Positions 51,536 to 63,104 are shown, numbered from the stretch's first letter. The stretch: DNA of 64,000 nucleotides from Serripes groenlandicus (GCA_031761405.1 JASEVX010000001.1:43689669-43753668); one strand, 5' to 3'. Notes: a model not told the origin generated them from the letters alone. Numbers and translations: made by a program.

Positions 51536-53232
51536 TCCTCCCCATGGAAGCGGAATCCTTTACGTGATACTATAACAGTTCGAATATTGAAAATATTGTT
51601 GAAAATGGAGCTATTGCTGACAATGAGCAATTCCTCCTTTTCACACAATGCTTTCAAACACGTTTCAAATTAATTCTTTTCATATTTGAACGTTTTACTA
51701 TGGACACATTTTGAATAACATGCTATAGATGAATGATAACGAGCAATGTTGCCTTACATCAAGGGGAACAATATATAGTTGAAACCTTTGTGGAAAAAGA
51801 GGAAATGAGTCACGATAAACAATTGTGCAGCCATTTGCTGCACATACGTACACAAGCGACTGTAAGAGGGGAAGGGTTGAACCATTTCCGTTATTAGTCG
51901 CCGGGCAGAAGCCCGCGACTTCTATTTTTAATAGCTTTTCGGAAATCACATGGGAGGGCGGCTTATTATTAGAAAGAAACAAATCTAGATGATTTGAACA
52001 TATTACAATTGTGGTTGTTTACGAACACTAATAAATGACACATCTAAAATGAAATAAATATTCCGATTTTTTAATGTTTGCAGTTTTTTTTATTTCACTC
52101 GCATTTAAGTTTTTTGTCTTATTTACGAAGACAAAAGTGGTCCCTTCAAGACGTGAACCAACACCCCCTAATGCAGACTCTTATGTGTCATCATTGAGGT
52201 CAATTTCGGATTCTCCTTTTAATAGCAATTTTAACTTACTAAATGTTGTTTTCATGTTCAAAGAGATGTCTTGATTTGTGTAGAATTCATTTAATAATGT
52301 TAATCCATGAATATCTAAAGTAGGAACTGTTTCTAAGCTAAATATAGACCCTATTCTGTTGTGTAGTTTCGTGACCTTTAACATCGATTTTCGCGCATGC
52401 GCATTTCGATATGAAAAAGCGAGTGATATTATTTTATTTTAGACAAGTACAAGACGAATGTTTGACGCAAAGCGTCAAAGAGAAGCCGCAATATTTCGTT
52501 GTACATGTAGAAATAAGAAAAAAAGAACATTTTTAAATCCACAAACAATAGAATTTAAACTGTAGACGGTAATGCTGATATATTTCTCCTTTTGAAGACT
52601 TTTGTTTTCTTCAAATTACCTCCCTTTAAAGCAATACCAGGATATTTACCTTGTGATTCGAATAAGATTGACAAACATTGAAATTATATGAATGAATACT
52701 ATTATTTAAATAAGTAACAACAGCAAAATTAAATTTAAGCCAGATAAATGTGTACACATTTCGTTAATTTGTTATAGATACCCTAATGTATAGGTATGTA
52801 TATAAAATTTATAACCAAATGCTTTCATTACTACGTTCCTAATGTTTAAATAGACTAAGGAAAGTCAAGAATACATAAATAAATCAATGCAGTCTTTTCC
52901 GGCGACATTGATGCCTTGCATCAACTTTCTCTTATAGCTACTTAGTTACATACGAATGTTGAAAGTGTATTTGCAAACGGAGCAATTGCTGACAATGAGC
53001 AATTCCTCCTTTCCAATCAATGCTTTGAAACATGAATCAATTTGTTTCTTTAACCTAGATAACGAAAACATTTGTCTACAGTTATTATTTTAACCGATGC
53101 CTCTTTAAGACCCACTTGACTCACCTTAACAGATGAATGATAATCAGCAAGTTTGTCTTTTTCCACAATGTTTTCATCACTATTCAAAATAGGAAATAGA
53201 AATTAAATCTACAAATTAGAGATAAGTTAACA

Positions 53233-53424
53233 TTGATTGATTGGGGTTAACGCCTTTTTTAACATTTCCTCAGTAATACCACGGGGCCAGTTCACCTACA
53301 AATCCCCACAACAATCTTCCCAAGCAACTGGCTGCTTTTCCACATAGACTTAGCTCATTGGTGAAAGACGAATGACGCATGTCGCATTGACTTTTGTCAA
53401 ACGTCGGAAAGAAATTTGGCCGAA
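53233..53424 (-). mobile_element. SINE-1, head lost
   Basis: Tail ttgattgattggggttaacg and body up to cgtcggaaagaaatttggcc. The tRNA-like head is absent. Confidence 0.82.
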
Positions 53425-53429
53425 AATGT

Positions 53430-55200
53430 CAACATACACACTAGTTATAACCGCAAGGTCGTTATTTATTTTATAATTGAGGCGCTTCTAGCGATTTTGG
53501 GACAGGATTTATAATGTATATGCATTTGCGTTAATTGAAGACCCATCGTCCGTCAACGTGTAATCTAGTCCTTGATGTTGACAAATAAACTAGAAATGTA
53601 GTCTAAATAGGTTTTTGTAAATTAACATTGTACGACTTCTGTAATTAATACTTCATGGATTGCATGTATTGGTCAACACGTTGTAACTGTATGGCAGATT
53701 TGTTTAAAAGTGGTCACACTTATACCGTGTGATAAGGAGAACGGCAAAGTACTAGGTACATAACTCTGGTCTGTTTATTTTAGTTATCTCCAATTTTCCT
53801 TATTTAGTTCAGCGATTGTCTCAATTAATTTCCATTGTATCCATTTCAAACTTGGTTTGTAGGTAACTTATGACTTACAGATTTGCAGTGCACCATTACC
53901 ATAACGTTAGCATGCTGCGTTTCGAGTGTGTATATTTTTGTTCTCACTTATTATATGACTTTCGCATGCAACACATGCGTTCCGTGAAATGCCCTTGTTC
54001 GTTAATGAGTGCTTCCCCAAGCTGTGTACTTTGTCCGGAGCGCCTGACTGTCTGTCCGTCTTTGTGTTCATCCATCCGTCCGTCTGTCCGTTACGGTTTG
54101 CATTAATGGGTCAAAACTTTGATTCTGTTTTCGTCACACGTATACGGGATTAGGAGATCGATACACTATTTTGAACACAAATCTGATCTGGTTTTTTAGG
54201 TGTAAACTCATTTATTTCATTTCTTCGGTTATTGTCTCAATAGATGTCCAATGTATCAATTTAAGACTTAGTGTATAGGGAACTCTGAGCTACAGATGTG
54301 CAGTGCAAAAAGAAACATAACTCTAGCATGCTTTCGATTGTCTTTCATTTATCAGCATGATTACAATATACATTGTGTATCTTTAGTGATTTCTGAACTG
54401 GAAATATTTTAATTAAGGGTCGCTGCTCGGTTTTTTGTCAATCTTTTTATTTTTTTATACAAGAAAAGGGTGAAACTTTAATAAATTAGGTATTTGTATT
54501 GTATAGGCAGGCAATATGTGTGCATTTTTGGTTTGGTTTGTTTAAAGGTCATTGTTTCAACAATGTTTGTCTATATTATCTATGCCATATATTTTCAACT
54601 TACATATGCCCCTATACCACCAGCGCTTTCAGCGCTTTGATTATAATTAAAATGTAAATTAAAACCATAATGTAACGTGTACCGCCATCGCGGGTCACCC
54701 ATCCAGGCACTTACTTCGATGAACGTTGCTTAACTTTACGAAAAGGTCAACCACTCTACCAGCAAGGCTGTATAAGTGATATGTATACCTATATTTATAT
54801 TTCCCGTTACAGTTCTCCCTCTTTTCTCTTGACTTCGACCTGAACACAAGCAGTATACCAGAGCAGAGTATATGAAACATCACTAAGAACCACTGGGGTT
54901 TTAATAACAGGAAAATAGGAATATTTTCATAAATGGAAAGTTATTGTGCTAAATTTTGCGATTTTAAGAATATATTAAGGGAAAAAAGGACGCGCATGCG
55001 CCAACAAATGTCTACAATAATTTTGGGAGATCGAGGTCAACATGTTGGGAAAATGTATTTTTGTTTACGGTTGACGTATTTAACTAAAAAACTATTGTTA
55101 TCATATATTTATATCATAAACTTAAAAGCGGGTTTCGTGTTATTCGAATCAAACAGTATTTCTTAAGCCATAACATGCTGATTCCCGCGCTAACATCGAA
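53430..55200. other. no gene recognised
   Basis: Part of the segment dividing the LINE. AT-rich with a cgtccgtctgtccg low-complexity patch near 54050-54095. Frames of 60-80 codons are unsupported. Confidence 0.35.
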
Positions 55201-55204
55201 TTGC

Positions 55205-55668
55205 TGCATCTTGCAGCAACTCTTGTAGATTACTGTTGTTCGGTCTGGGGTAGTGGATATAATCGTCATACGAATAAAGTATTTAGCTTAGAAAAGAGAA
55301 TTTTCAAAATCATACTTAAAAAATCGACAAAAACTCATTCAGTTGAACATTTCAAAGAATTAAAGTGGCTTAAATTTGCTGATCGATGAAAGTATCATAC
55401 ATCTGCCCTTATTTATAAAACTATGAATTATATGGTACCATCATACATGACAAATATAATACATTTTTCTGAAAATAAAACTCATAAGCTACGATCAATA
55501 TCAAATAAGTATCTTGTTTTAAAAGATATACCTAGTACACATTTTACGAAGAACTTATTCACATATTATAGTAAATCTATATGGAACGATATCCCATGTG
55601 ACATACGAGCATCGCTTAGCGTTAAAACATTTAAGGAAAAATATAAAAAATGTTTACTTCAGTCTTGA
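55205..55668 (+). pseudogene. LINE ORF2 C-terminal part
   Basis: The frame carries LVDYCCSVWGSGYNRHTNKV, LKWLKFADR, YHTSALIYKTMNYMVPSYM and WNDIPCDIRASLSVKTFKEK, the usual region after the RT domain in jockey/CR1/L2-like LINEs. It continues the 50369-50852 fragment at the expected point. It is interrupted by one in-frame TGA at 55387-55389 where a sense codon is expected, and ends at TGA 55666-55668. Confidence 0.85.
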
Positions 55669-55970
55669 GTATTACCTATTTATATTATATATGACTGGTA
55701 ATTATAATGAAATTGTGACATATTATTAAGTATATAAGCTGCCGAGTGTCTGTCGCGAAGTTGATAACAAGTTAAATGTTATGTATGTGTGTCTGCATAT
55801 AGTTATATATGTATGTATGAGGATATGTATGTGGATGTAAGTATATGAGTATAGATGTTTATATAAGTTGAAGACCATATGCTAGATAAGATTATTTTCT
55901 TTGTTCATCAAAATACATCTTAATATGTAATCTTCATTAAATAAAGATATTATTATTATTACTATTACTA
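55669..55970 (+). mobile_element. LINE 3' untranslated region and (TTA)n tail
   Basis: AT-rich sequence ending aataaagatattattattat, a poly(A)-signal-like motif followed by a short trinucleotide tail, typical of LINE 3' ends. The SINE-2 copy starts immediately after. Confidence 0.75.
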
Positions 55971-55973
55971 CTA

Positions 55974-56158
55974 TTAGTCCATCATCTCGACACTTGCGAG
56001 CCAGTCGTAATGCTAACCCCACAATCCTGAGCGCCAATGAGGCCAAGCTGATACTACCAATTTTAAAATCTTTGGTATGACTCGGCCGGGAACCCGAACA
56101 CGCGACCGCCCGCATCAGAGATGGCCGGTTAAACCAATACACCATCGAGGCGGTCGAA
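55974..56158 (-). mobile_element. SINE-2, tail lost
   Basis: Body (gccagtcgtaatgctaaccc, cctgagcgccaatgagg) and tRNA-like head are readable in reverse. The B box is decayed (gggaacccgaaca) but the A-box end (ggtgtattggtttaaccgg) survives. Confidence 0.8.
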
Positions 56159-56311
56159 AGGCGATCTAAACCTTTATGAAGTGTTTTGAATAAGCGATGT
56201 CTTAAATTGGCATAAATCTTAAATTGGCATAAATCAACGTTGTATTTAAGGATAGCGCGACCAAATATCAACACGCGAAATAAGCGCTCGGCGGACAGAA
56301 TAACAAGATAA

Positions 56312-56505
56312 CTTATTTCATTTATTTGGCTAGGGGTTTAGTCATTTTCAATAGTATTTCAGTTATACCACTGCGACTCTCATGTATTTTATGATCCCTG
56401 GATGAATAGTTATTATTTATTTATTTGACTAGGGGTTTAATCATTTTCAATAGTATGTTAGTTTTACCACTGCGACAATATACACGCATGATCCCCGGGT
56501 GACTG
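56312..56505 (-). repeat. tandem duplicate of a SINE-like tail
   Basis: Two copies of tagggtttagtcattttcaa..agttataccactgcgac about 100 bp apart (56330 and 56430), each followed by atgatccc.gg. They resemble reverse SINE tails of another subfamily. Confidence 0.55.
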
Positions 56506-56605
56506 ATTACTACTACTATTCAAGAGCATTTCACTAGGTCTGCCTCTCTGTACCAAATACCACGCATATTTCTAACTGACAACGCACATTCACGTGGAGT
56601 TTTAT

Positions 56606-56832
56606 TTAACGCTTTCCAACATCCAACACATCTGCAGCAGACGACTTTAAAAATATCTCGGGTAAAATACAGATCTCTATAAATGAAAGTATGATTATTG
56701 AAAATAGTTGAAAACACTGTCCCAGAAGGTGATCTTGCTCATTATAAGCAATTTCTTCCTTTGCCATAATGTTTTCAAACGTCTTCTGCTGCAAAGGCGT
56801 AAGAAATCGTCTGTATGTGGGAAAGGTTATTA
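56606..56832 (+). mobile_element. P MITE, full copy
   Basis: ttaacgctttccaacatcca to gtatgtgggaaaggttatta. The stem is partly mutated (cagaaggtgatcttgctc). Confidence 0.85.
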
Positions 56833-57183
56833 AGTCGGATACCCGCGTTTTTTAATTACGTCTAAAGGAGATATTGAGACATATGGCAGGTTCGATGTAT
56901 TATATGGATACAGAGATGAAAACATTGCGTGAAAAAACGAGCCATGTCTTATTTTTCAATAATGATTTAAAAGGCCATTTGTTGCAAATACGTGAAATGT
57001 CGTCTGTATCAGGTAAAACCTCATCATACCGCTTTTCGGATATTCAGAAACAATAACCAGGACAGTGACTATGTAGGTCGTGGGAACATATCCAACTCAA
57101 TTTACAGGCTTGATGTAGTATAACCATTTAACATACCGTTTGTAACTTCGACATGATTTACAATAGTAATGAGACTTTAACAA

Positions 57184-57402
57184 TGAGATATTACGACTGA
57201 CTTGCTGGTGTCAAGATAAATGTACCAGTTGTACTTGCATATATTAGTCCAATCTCCTACGCAGAGTTGTCGTTCCTTACACTCACCGTATGGTGAGTGT
57301 AAGGAACGACAACTCTGCGTAGGAGATTGATATTAGTCATGAACTACGCCGGGATATAACTGAAACATTATAAAAAGCAGCATAAAACACCAAACACCAT
57401 AC
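57184..57402 (+). mobile_element. SINE-2 interrupted by an 80-bp hairpin
   Basis: gacttgctggtgtcaagata..ccagttgtacttgcatatat precedes the hairpin at 57250-57329, and gaactacgccgggatataac follows it. The head is missing. Confidence 0.78.
57250..57329. mobile_element. 80-bp perfect foldback element with 9-bp target duplication
   Basis: Perfect 38-bp arms (57250-57287 and 57292-57329; start CAATCTCCTACGCAGAGTTG) with a 4-nt loop, gtat. The host SINE sequence atattagtc is duplicated on both sides (57241-57249 and 57330-57338). Zero mismatches imply a very recent insertion. Confidence 0.9.
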
Positions 57403-57489
57403 AAACAATATGTGTACGTAGAATTCTTTTCCCTCCTAAATGAAAGAGCTGTGTCTGGCGATTTAGGGCCTTGTTGTATCTGCTGTTGT

Positions 57490-57554
57490 TTGATTGTTTG
57501 GTAATTTACGCTACTTTCAACACATGTTCAGTTATGGCACGGCATTTCCTGGTG
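57490..57554 (-). mobile_element. SINE-2 tail fragment
   Basis: gattgtttggtaatttacgc..gttcagttatggcacggcat. Confidence 0.6.
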
Positions 57555-57688
57555 CAGATTATTTGTATATGGGAATGGGTACAAATTAAATAAAGAGTGA
57601 ACGGAGAAGACTCGGTGTAATGCGCCCGTACACTGGCTCGCTTTAGTCTCTATGCATCAATACCCAAACTCTTGAGATAAATGTATTT

Positions 57689-57910
57689 GGCTTTAACGGC
57701 GCTTACAACAGTTTAACAGTCATATCACGACACCCACGTGTTTCCTAGTTTTCTCCTCACAACAGTATGTTCAAGCAACTGGCTGAATTTCCGTATATTA
57801 TGTTAGCTATTTATTTTTGGAAGACGAATGACGCTTGTCGCATTGACTTTTGTCAAACGCTGAAAATATTGTTTGCCGATATGGGGTTCGAACTTACTAC
57901 CCCTCTCGAG
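57689..57910 (-). mobile_element. SINE-1, head decayed
   Basis: Tail ggctttaacggcgcttacaa, body (caagcaactggctgaatttc, cgcattgacttttgtcaaac) and a B-box remnant ggggttcgaactta. Confidence 0.78.
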
Positions 57911-58116
57911 ATTCAGCTAATCTGTTTACAACTTGAAGATAAAGTCAAGTCTGCTGATGCATGGTTTATTTGTTTCTGCGCGTATTTGCACTGAAAAGGG
58001 TCAAAAACTGAACAAATCACGACGGTGTCACTATCATCCCTTTTTATAGAGCTGTCAAACAAGAATCCCAACAATGTTGTGCGTACGTGACTAGGGGTGT
58101 ATTCAGATTGCCATTT

Positions 58117-58240
58117 GTTTGTATGGTATGTAAGCCGATTTCAACAATGGTTTAGTTATTTCACGGCGTGAACCAGTACTACTGAAACTACTGCAAGTCA
58201 ATCGTAATGCTAACCCTACAAACCAGAGTGTCAAACACGG
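58117..58240 (-). mobile_element. SINE-2 fragment
   Basis: gtttagttatttcacggcgt..gtcaatcgtaatgctaaccc. Tail and part of the body only. Confidence 0.6.
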
Positions 58241-58371
58241 ATAACCATCAGGTTGTCATGCATTAACACAAAGACCACTCCTTGGTTATCATGTTGTTTG
58301 TTGTCATCCCCGAGTATAGTTTATAGGGAGCTTTAAGGTTCAGAACACAACACAAATGACCTTATTCCACT

Positions 58372-58566
58372 TAAACCCTTTCTCACATGTAGATGCTTTA
58401 GGACACATCTACAAAAGACGACTTTTGAAATGAGTAATTTCTGTCCTTTTTTCAATGTTTTTAACTCTTATAATCATACTGTCGTTCTGAAACATTTTCC
58501 ATTGTTTTGCCAAGGTGCTCTCCAAGTCGTCTGCTGCATATTTGGTAAGTCTTGGGAAGGATTAAA
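58372..58566 (-). mobile_element. P MITE, first stem arm lost
   Basis: taaaccctttctcacatgta..aaaagacgacttttgaaatg..ccaagtcgtctgctgcatat..gggaaggatta. Confidence 0.75.
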
Positions 58567-58930
58567 AAAACTTCTCCGAATGCGGTAGTCTGCGAAAACA
58601 CCTACTCTTTAGTTTGTAATATTCTCTTACAAAATAGCAACGTGGTGGCATATAACATATCCCTGTTATGTTCATGATCCATGAAAACACGTTATTATTT
58701 TCTAATACTGATAAATGTGTTCTTTCTCTCGTAGTCTACGATTAGGCGACCGTTTTACGATAAGCGTTCACAGGGGAATCGGTGTTTTTACTCGATAAGG
58801 CGACCGAGTTTTTACAGCTGACGATTTTGGAAGACATGCCGAAATACAATTTTTAAACCAAATCACCTCTGTGTGTGCGATGTTGGTGATTCAAATGTTC
58901 CTCTTTGGCAATCGTTTCATAATTTGTATC

Positions 58931-58981
58931 TAAGCCCTTTCCCATATACAACAAATATGCAACATACGACTTTGAAATCCT

Positions 58982-59014
<33 letters not shown>

Positions 59015-59132
59015 GGGGGGGGGGGGGGGGGGATATGGAAGATCTCTATAAATGAAAGTTTAAATATCAAATAGAGTTGAAAATATTGTGGCAAAAGGAG
59101 ACGGAAAGTGTTCATATGTGGGAAAGGGTTAA
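58931..59132 (+). mobile_element. P MITE carrying a 50-bp G tract
   Basis: Left end (agccctttcccatatacaac), then a guanine run with one A (about 58982-59032) in place of the spacer start, then tctctataaatgaaag and half the stem. The right arm is truncated but ends gtgggaaagggttaa. Confidence 0.8.
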
Positions 59133-59380
59133 AGAGTCAAGCGGATGTTCTCCTTGAGCATCGTCAGGCTGTAAGTAGCGCTGTTGCAACGCCGTATCGT
59201 CATTAAACCAAGGTGTGTTGGTGTCAACAAGTTACCTCGTGCAGATGAATTTTAACGCCTTTGCACATAGTGGGCAATGTATATCTTTTGTAAGAACATA
59301 CACCCGGGTTTGTATGACATGTTATCGAACAATTTAGGCGCTTGTGAAATTATTTCGGAATTGAGTGGATAAAAATAACA

Positions 59381-59580
59381 NNNNNNNNNNNNNNNNNNNN
59401 NNNNNNNNNNNNNNNNNNNNNNNNNNNNNNNNNNNNNNNNNNNNNNNNNNNNNNNNNNNNNNNNNNNNNNNNNNNNNNNNNNNNNNNNNNNNNNNNNNNN
59501 NNNNNNNNNNNNNNNNNNNNNNNNNNNNNNNNNNNNNNNNNNNNNNNNNNNNNNNNNNNNNNNNNNNNNNNNNNNNNNNN
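59381..59580. other. assembly gap (200 N)
   Basis: Exactly 200 undetermined bases, probably a fixed-size scaffolding gap. It lies 350 bp after the poly-G tract. Predicted frames crossing it are meaningless. Confidence 0.99.
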
Positions 59581-59586
59581 ACAACA

Positions 59587-59715
59587 TTAACGTTTTCCCA
59601 CATGCTATATATATGCAGCAAACCACATTTGAAAACATTGTGGCAAAGGAGAAATTGCTCATAATATATTTTCAAACTCTTCTGCTGCCAATTTGTTATA
59701 TGTGGGTAAGGCTTT
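59587..59715 (-). mobile_element. P MITE, second stem arm lost
   Basis: taacgttttcccacatgcta..gaaaacattgtggcaaagga..gctgccaatttgttatatgt. Confidence 0.75.
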
Positions 59716-59809
59716 CAATTCTTATTAGTGAACACTGTAAAGCAACATGAACGTTAGAATTACTCAAGCTCAATCAAATAAAAGTATATTTTCCGGAAGA
59801 TTTGAATGT

Positions 59810-59953
59810 ACAGTGGAGCCTGTGTGTAAAAAAAACAACCATGGGAAGACAGCTTCATTGTCATTGATTCCAGCTGATGATCTTCATTTGCAGGAAAGTA
59901 TGGTCACTATAGACAGGGACTTGCTATTAGAAGGTGGTCTTTAGCACAGGTTG
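59810..59953. mobile_element. TIR relic of the 'cagtggagcctgtg' type
   Basis: tacagtggagcctgtgtgta and ggtctttagcacaggttgca are loosely inverted ends. A 65-codon frame across it is not supported as a gene. Confidence 0.4.
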
Positions 59954-60358
59954 CACTCTAAAGTCGTTTTACAGCTTTCAGGATGACTGTATTAGACCGA
60001 GTTGTTGTATGTTGGAAGGTAGGGTTAACAGTCAAGACTTTAAGTAGAATTTACAAAAAACATAAATCAATTTAATTACTTTTTGAAAATTGGCAAGTGA
60101 ACAATGTTTAGGTATTTAACTTAAAGATGGTTTTAAATCTTCAAACAAAAGTTATTAAAATTTAAAACATCATAAACTTAATTCATAGTACCTCCATTTT
60201 CTCTTAGTTTTAATAATTAATTTAGTCTGTTTTAACTGTTTTTTGTGTAAAACAAATAAAAAGCAAAAATAATAAGACCTGCTGTAGATCGGTAATCAGG
60301 ATCTCAGATGACAAGCATACTTTCTGATGTCCATGATAATCAACCAATCAATATTGCT

Positions 60359-60830
60359 TAACCCTTTCTCACTTGCAGATGCATTCTGACACATCTGCAG
60401 CAGACAAATTTCGAAAACGATAAGGCAAAAGGAGAAATTTCTCCTTATGCAAAAATATATATATATTTTTTTTCAATAATTATGCAGGAATCCGCTGTGG
60501 TCGAGTGGTTAGCGTCGGGGATTTCGAAACCGGGTGTCCCGGGTTCGATCCCCAGTCGCGGCACTACGGTTATGGTGGAGTGCCCTTGGGCAAGGCACAT
60601 TTTCTAGCCTAGTACTGGTTTGTTTACCCAGGGATCATGAATAATTAAATTTAATTGCGCGCTAAATGACCTTAGCTGTCGATGCGCCATAAAACAATAT
60701 ACATTCATTCATTCATTCAATAATTATGCTTTCATAAATAGAGAATTTCCATATTTTTGTGTAGATATTTTCAAAGTTGTCTGCTGCCAAACTGTTGTAT
60801 GTTGTGGGAACTGAACTATAATGCAATGAT
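60359..60830 (-). mobile_element. P MITE split by a SINE-3 insertion
   Basis: Left part 60359-60485 (cttaaccctttctcacttgc..aggagaaatttctcctt) and right part 60716-60815 (tcataaatagagaatttcca..gttgtctgctgcc) flank the SINE at 60486-60715. Confidence 0.82.
60486..60715 (+). mobile_element. SINE-3 with 14-bp target duplication
   Basis: tRNA-Ser-like head (gtggtcgagtggttagcgtc; B box GGGTTCGATCCCC), core gcccttgggcaaggcacatt..ctagcctagtactggttt, and a tail ending (cattcatt)n rather than the caatcaat tail. TTCAATAATTATGC flanks it at 60472-60485 and 60716-60729. Confidence 0.9.
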
Positions 60831-60839
60831 TTGTGTTAT

Positions 60840-61430
60840 AAAGACACCTAAGGTGCACTCAATTAACACAATGATAAATCAAGGAACAAATAAGAGACAT
60901 TTAGAACTATAAGGCAAAAATAAAAGATAGGCAATTGAACTTAATTTCCTATGAAATCATGTAAAAACAAACATTGTCTTCAGTTAAGTTAATGTTCAGC
61001 AGGATTCTTTAAAAATCATATACTTGTCTGTCTTTACTTCTTAATTAGAATTATTTAACATCAATCTGCTTGAAATAAAATATTAGTATTGATTTGTTGG
61101 AAGGCATCCTTTACAAGTTGTCAAGTGTTATAAATAACACTTTTGGGAATAACCCATTAGCCTGTGTGGCATCTGTTAACACTTCCAGTGTGCAGCATTT
61201 ATTTCTAGATTTCTTTGTAACCTGTTTATCGCAAATTTTAACACCTTCATCTCAACATGTTTTTATCAAATATTGACATTGTAACATATTTGTTTCAGAA
61301 TGGATTTTACTAGCCTGATTGAATAACTGCTGGTAAGGAAAACTTTTTACTTATAGTTGGCTATAGGACAACCGTTAATGTTAAGCCCTGGATGACCTTA
61401 GCAAAATTTATGTCATGTTTTCTTGAATTC
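60840..61430. other. unique AT-rich sequence
   Basis: No gene found. A 39-bp stretch at about 61300-61338 is bounded by tttgtttcag and gtaagg but contains a stop, so it is not called. Confidence 0.35.
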
Positions 61431-61812
61431 AGACACACACTTTCAGAGCAGAAAGATTTTTGTGTTTGCATTTTACCCTTTTTTTAAGCCGCCCTTGAAA
61501 GGCCATGTTTTTGATATGGCTTGAACAATTATTGCAGATTTTTTAGGGAACAAGTCTGCCCAATTATTTTGAAATCAGACCAACAGTTTCAGAGAAGAAT
61601 CATTTCAGAATTTTGCCATTTTCCCTTTTTCTGCTGATGCATTCTTTTAACAAATTTAGGAGAGGACCATCGGAGGTGGATTCCTGTGAAGTTTGGCTGT
61701 AATGGAAGCAGTGGTTTCAAAGGTAATGGTTTTTAAAGAAATTGTTGACAACGACAAACATCTGACGTTGGACACAGGATGATCACAATAGTTCACTGTG
61801 AGTGAGCTTAAA
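61430..61812 (+). repeat. dispersed bivalve-type repeat, diverged
   Basis: gaacaagtctgcccaattat, aggagaggaccatcggaggt, cctgtgaagtttggctgtaa and gatgatcacaatagttcact are, from memory, blocks of a repeat common in bivalve genomes. The last block matches the edge at 39090-39120. Confidence 0.5.
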
Positions 61813-61814
61813 AC

Positions 61815-62150
61815 TATCTTACTATGTGATTCTATTGTCCTATCAATGTTTTCAGAACTTTGATTTTAGAAAGGTCAGGGTCAATTAACATAACCTTAAC
61901 AGTGTCATAGTGAGGTTTTTGCTGTAAAATTCGCTTAAAAAAAATGAAAATGTTTTTAAAATAGATATCATGCACTTAAATCTCTTTTTGTATGATCTTG
62001 AAAAGCATTCAAATTAATGGGCGTCCTCTTTCAGCCTAGTGCTTTTAAAACCATTTTAACTAAAATTATCTTCTTTTTTTTTATGTCAAATGCTTTCAAT
62101 GAATATTGCAACTTCTAAAAAATTGGATATACTTTTTGGATACAGTCTAA
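61815..62150. other. unique sequence, nothing seen
   Basis: AT-rich, no frame or repeat recognised. Confidence 0.35.
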
Positions 62151-62154
62151 AAAC

Positions 62155-62335
62155 AATGTGAGAAAAGAAGAATATGCTAGTTCTGAGCAATTTCTCCTTT
62201 TCATAAGTTTTAAATGCTATTTGCTACAGATATTTCCAGTTTTCTGCATAATGGAAAAGTTAAAAATGACACATCATGGTACATGCAGATATTATTGAGA
62301 ATGTCGTCAGCTGCAGATTTCTTATATGTGGGAAA
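62155..62335 (+). mobile_element. P MITE fragments
   Basis: Stem piece (gagaaaagaagaatatgcta/gagcaatttctccttttc) and, after a break, a reverse right end (tcgtcagctgcagatttctt..gtgggaaagggg). Possibly two nested or recombined copies. Confidence 0.55.
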
Positions 62336-62564
62336 GGGGGGTTATTCCTCTCGCCATAACATTAAATTAAACCAATCAGGTTTTCTTTAAGTTTTTTCAC
62401 TTCACGATAAACAATAATTGATATGCAATTGATGTTGTCAGCTACAGTTAATCAAGTGTAATAGTCTTTCAAGTGATGCGAGAGTACATAGGAGAAAGCA
62501 CTTTATTTTCTTTACCAAGTTTTTCAAAGACATCTATTGAAAATAATAGAATCTTGTTATTCTT

Positions 62565-62786
62565 TAACCTTTTCCCAACAAATATGAAGCAGTAAACTTT
62601 GAAAACATCAGGACAAAAAATGGAAATTCTCCAGAAATGAAAGAGATGAAAATTATTGAAAAGAGATGAAAACATTGTGGAAAAAAAAAAGAAAATGCTG
62701 ACTATGAGCAATTTTTCACAATGTGTTCAAAGGTCGTCTTGAGCAGATGAGCCAAAATGCATCCATAGGTGGGAACTGGTTAACCC
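62565..62786 (+). mobile_element. P MITE, diverged full copy
   Basis: tttaaccttttcccaacaaa to gtgggaactggttaac. One stem arm is replaced by an A run. Confidence 0.8.
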
Positions 62787-62856
62787 TTATCTTTGCTTTG
62801 GTTTTGCAATGCATTACTACATCATGTTAAGAATTTCTTGCATTCAGGTCTAGATT

Positions 62857-63104
62857 GATTGTTTGGTGCTTTATGCCACTTTCAAAAAAAGTTCAGTTAT
62901 ATTACGGCGTTTCCTGGGTAAGTTACGAGTACTACTGGTCCATTTATCCTGACATCAGCCAGTCAGTCGTAATGCCAACCCCGCATTCCTGAGCACAGGA
63001 CAGCTATTACTACCATTTATAAAGTCTTTGATATGACTTGACCAGGGATCGAACCTGTGACCGCCCACAGCCGAGGCAGATGCTCTACCTCTACACCACT
63101 GAGC
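62857..63104 (-). mobile_element. SINE-2, full length, best copy, with target duplication
   Basis: Reverse orientation: tail gattgtttggtgctttatgc, body, and an intact tRNA-like head (GTGGTGTAGAGGTAGAGCA; GGTTCGATCCC). TCTAGATT occurs at both edges (62849-62856 and 63105-63112). A predicted 69-codon frame here is a shadow. Confidence 0.87.

Larger units (their letters stand above)
50853..55204. other. 4.35-kb segment splitting the LINE
   Basis: Separates the two LINE fragments. It contains P scraps (51365-51535, 51600-51665, 51770-51895, 52960-53030), a SINE-1 (53233-53424), a hairpin tagactggttctc/gagaaccagtcta (about 50994-51053) and several GCGCATGCGC-like sites. No coding gene was recognised. 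The ends do not show clear inverted repeats. Confidence 0.5.

Noticed and set aside
59252..59675. Open frames of 99-136 codons at the gap
   Set aside because: They consist mainly of the 200-N gap; the flanks are P MITE sequence.
61300..61338. Micro-exon bounded by tttgtttcag and gtaagg
   Set aside because: It contains an in-frame stop after eight codons from its ATG, and no neighbouring exons were found.
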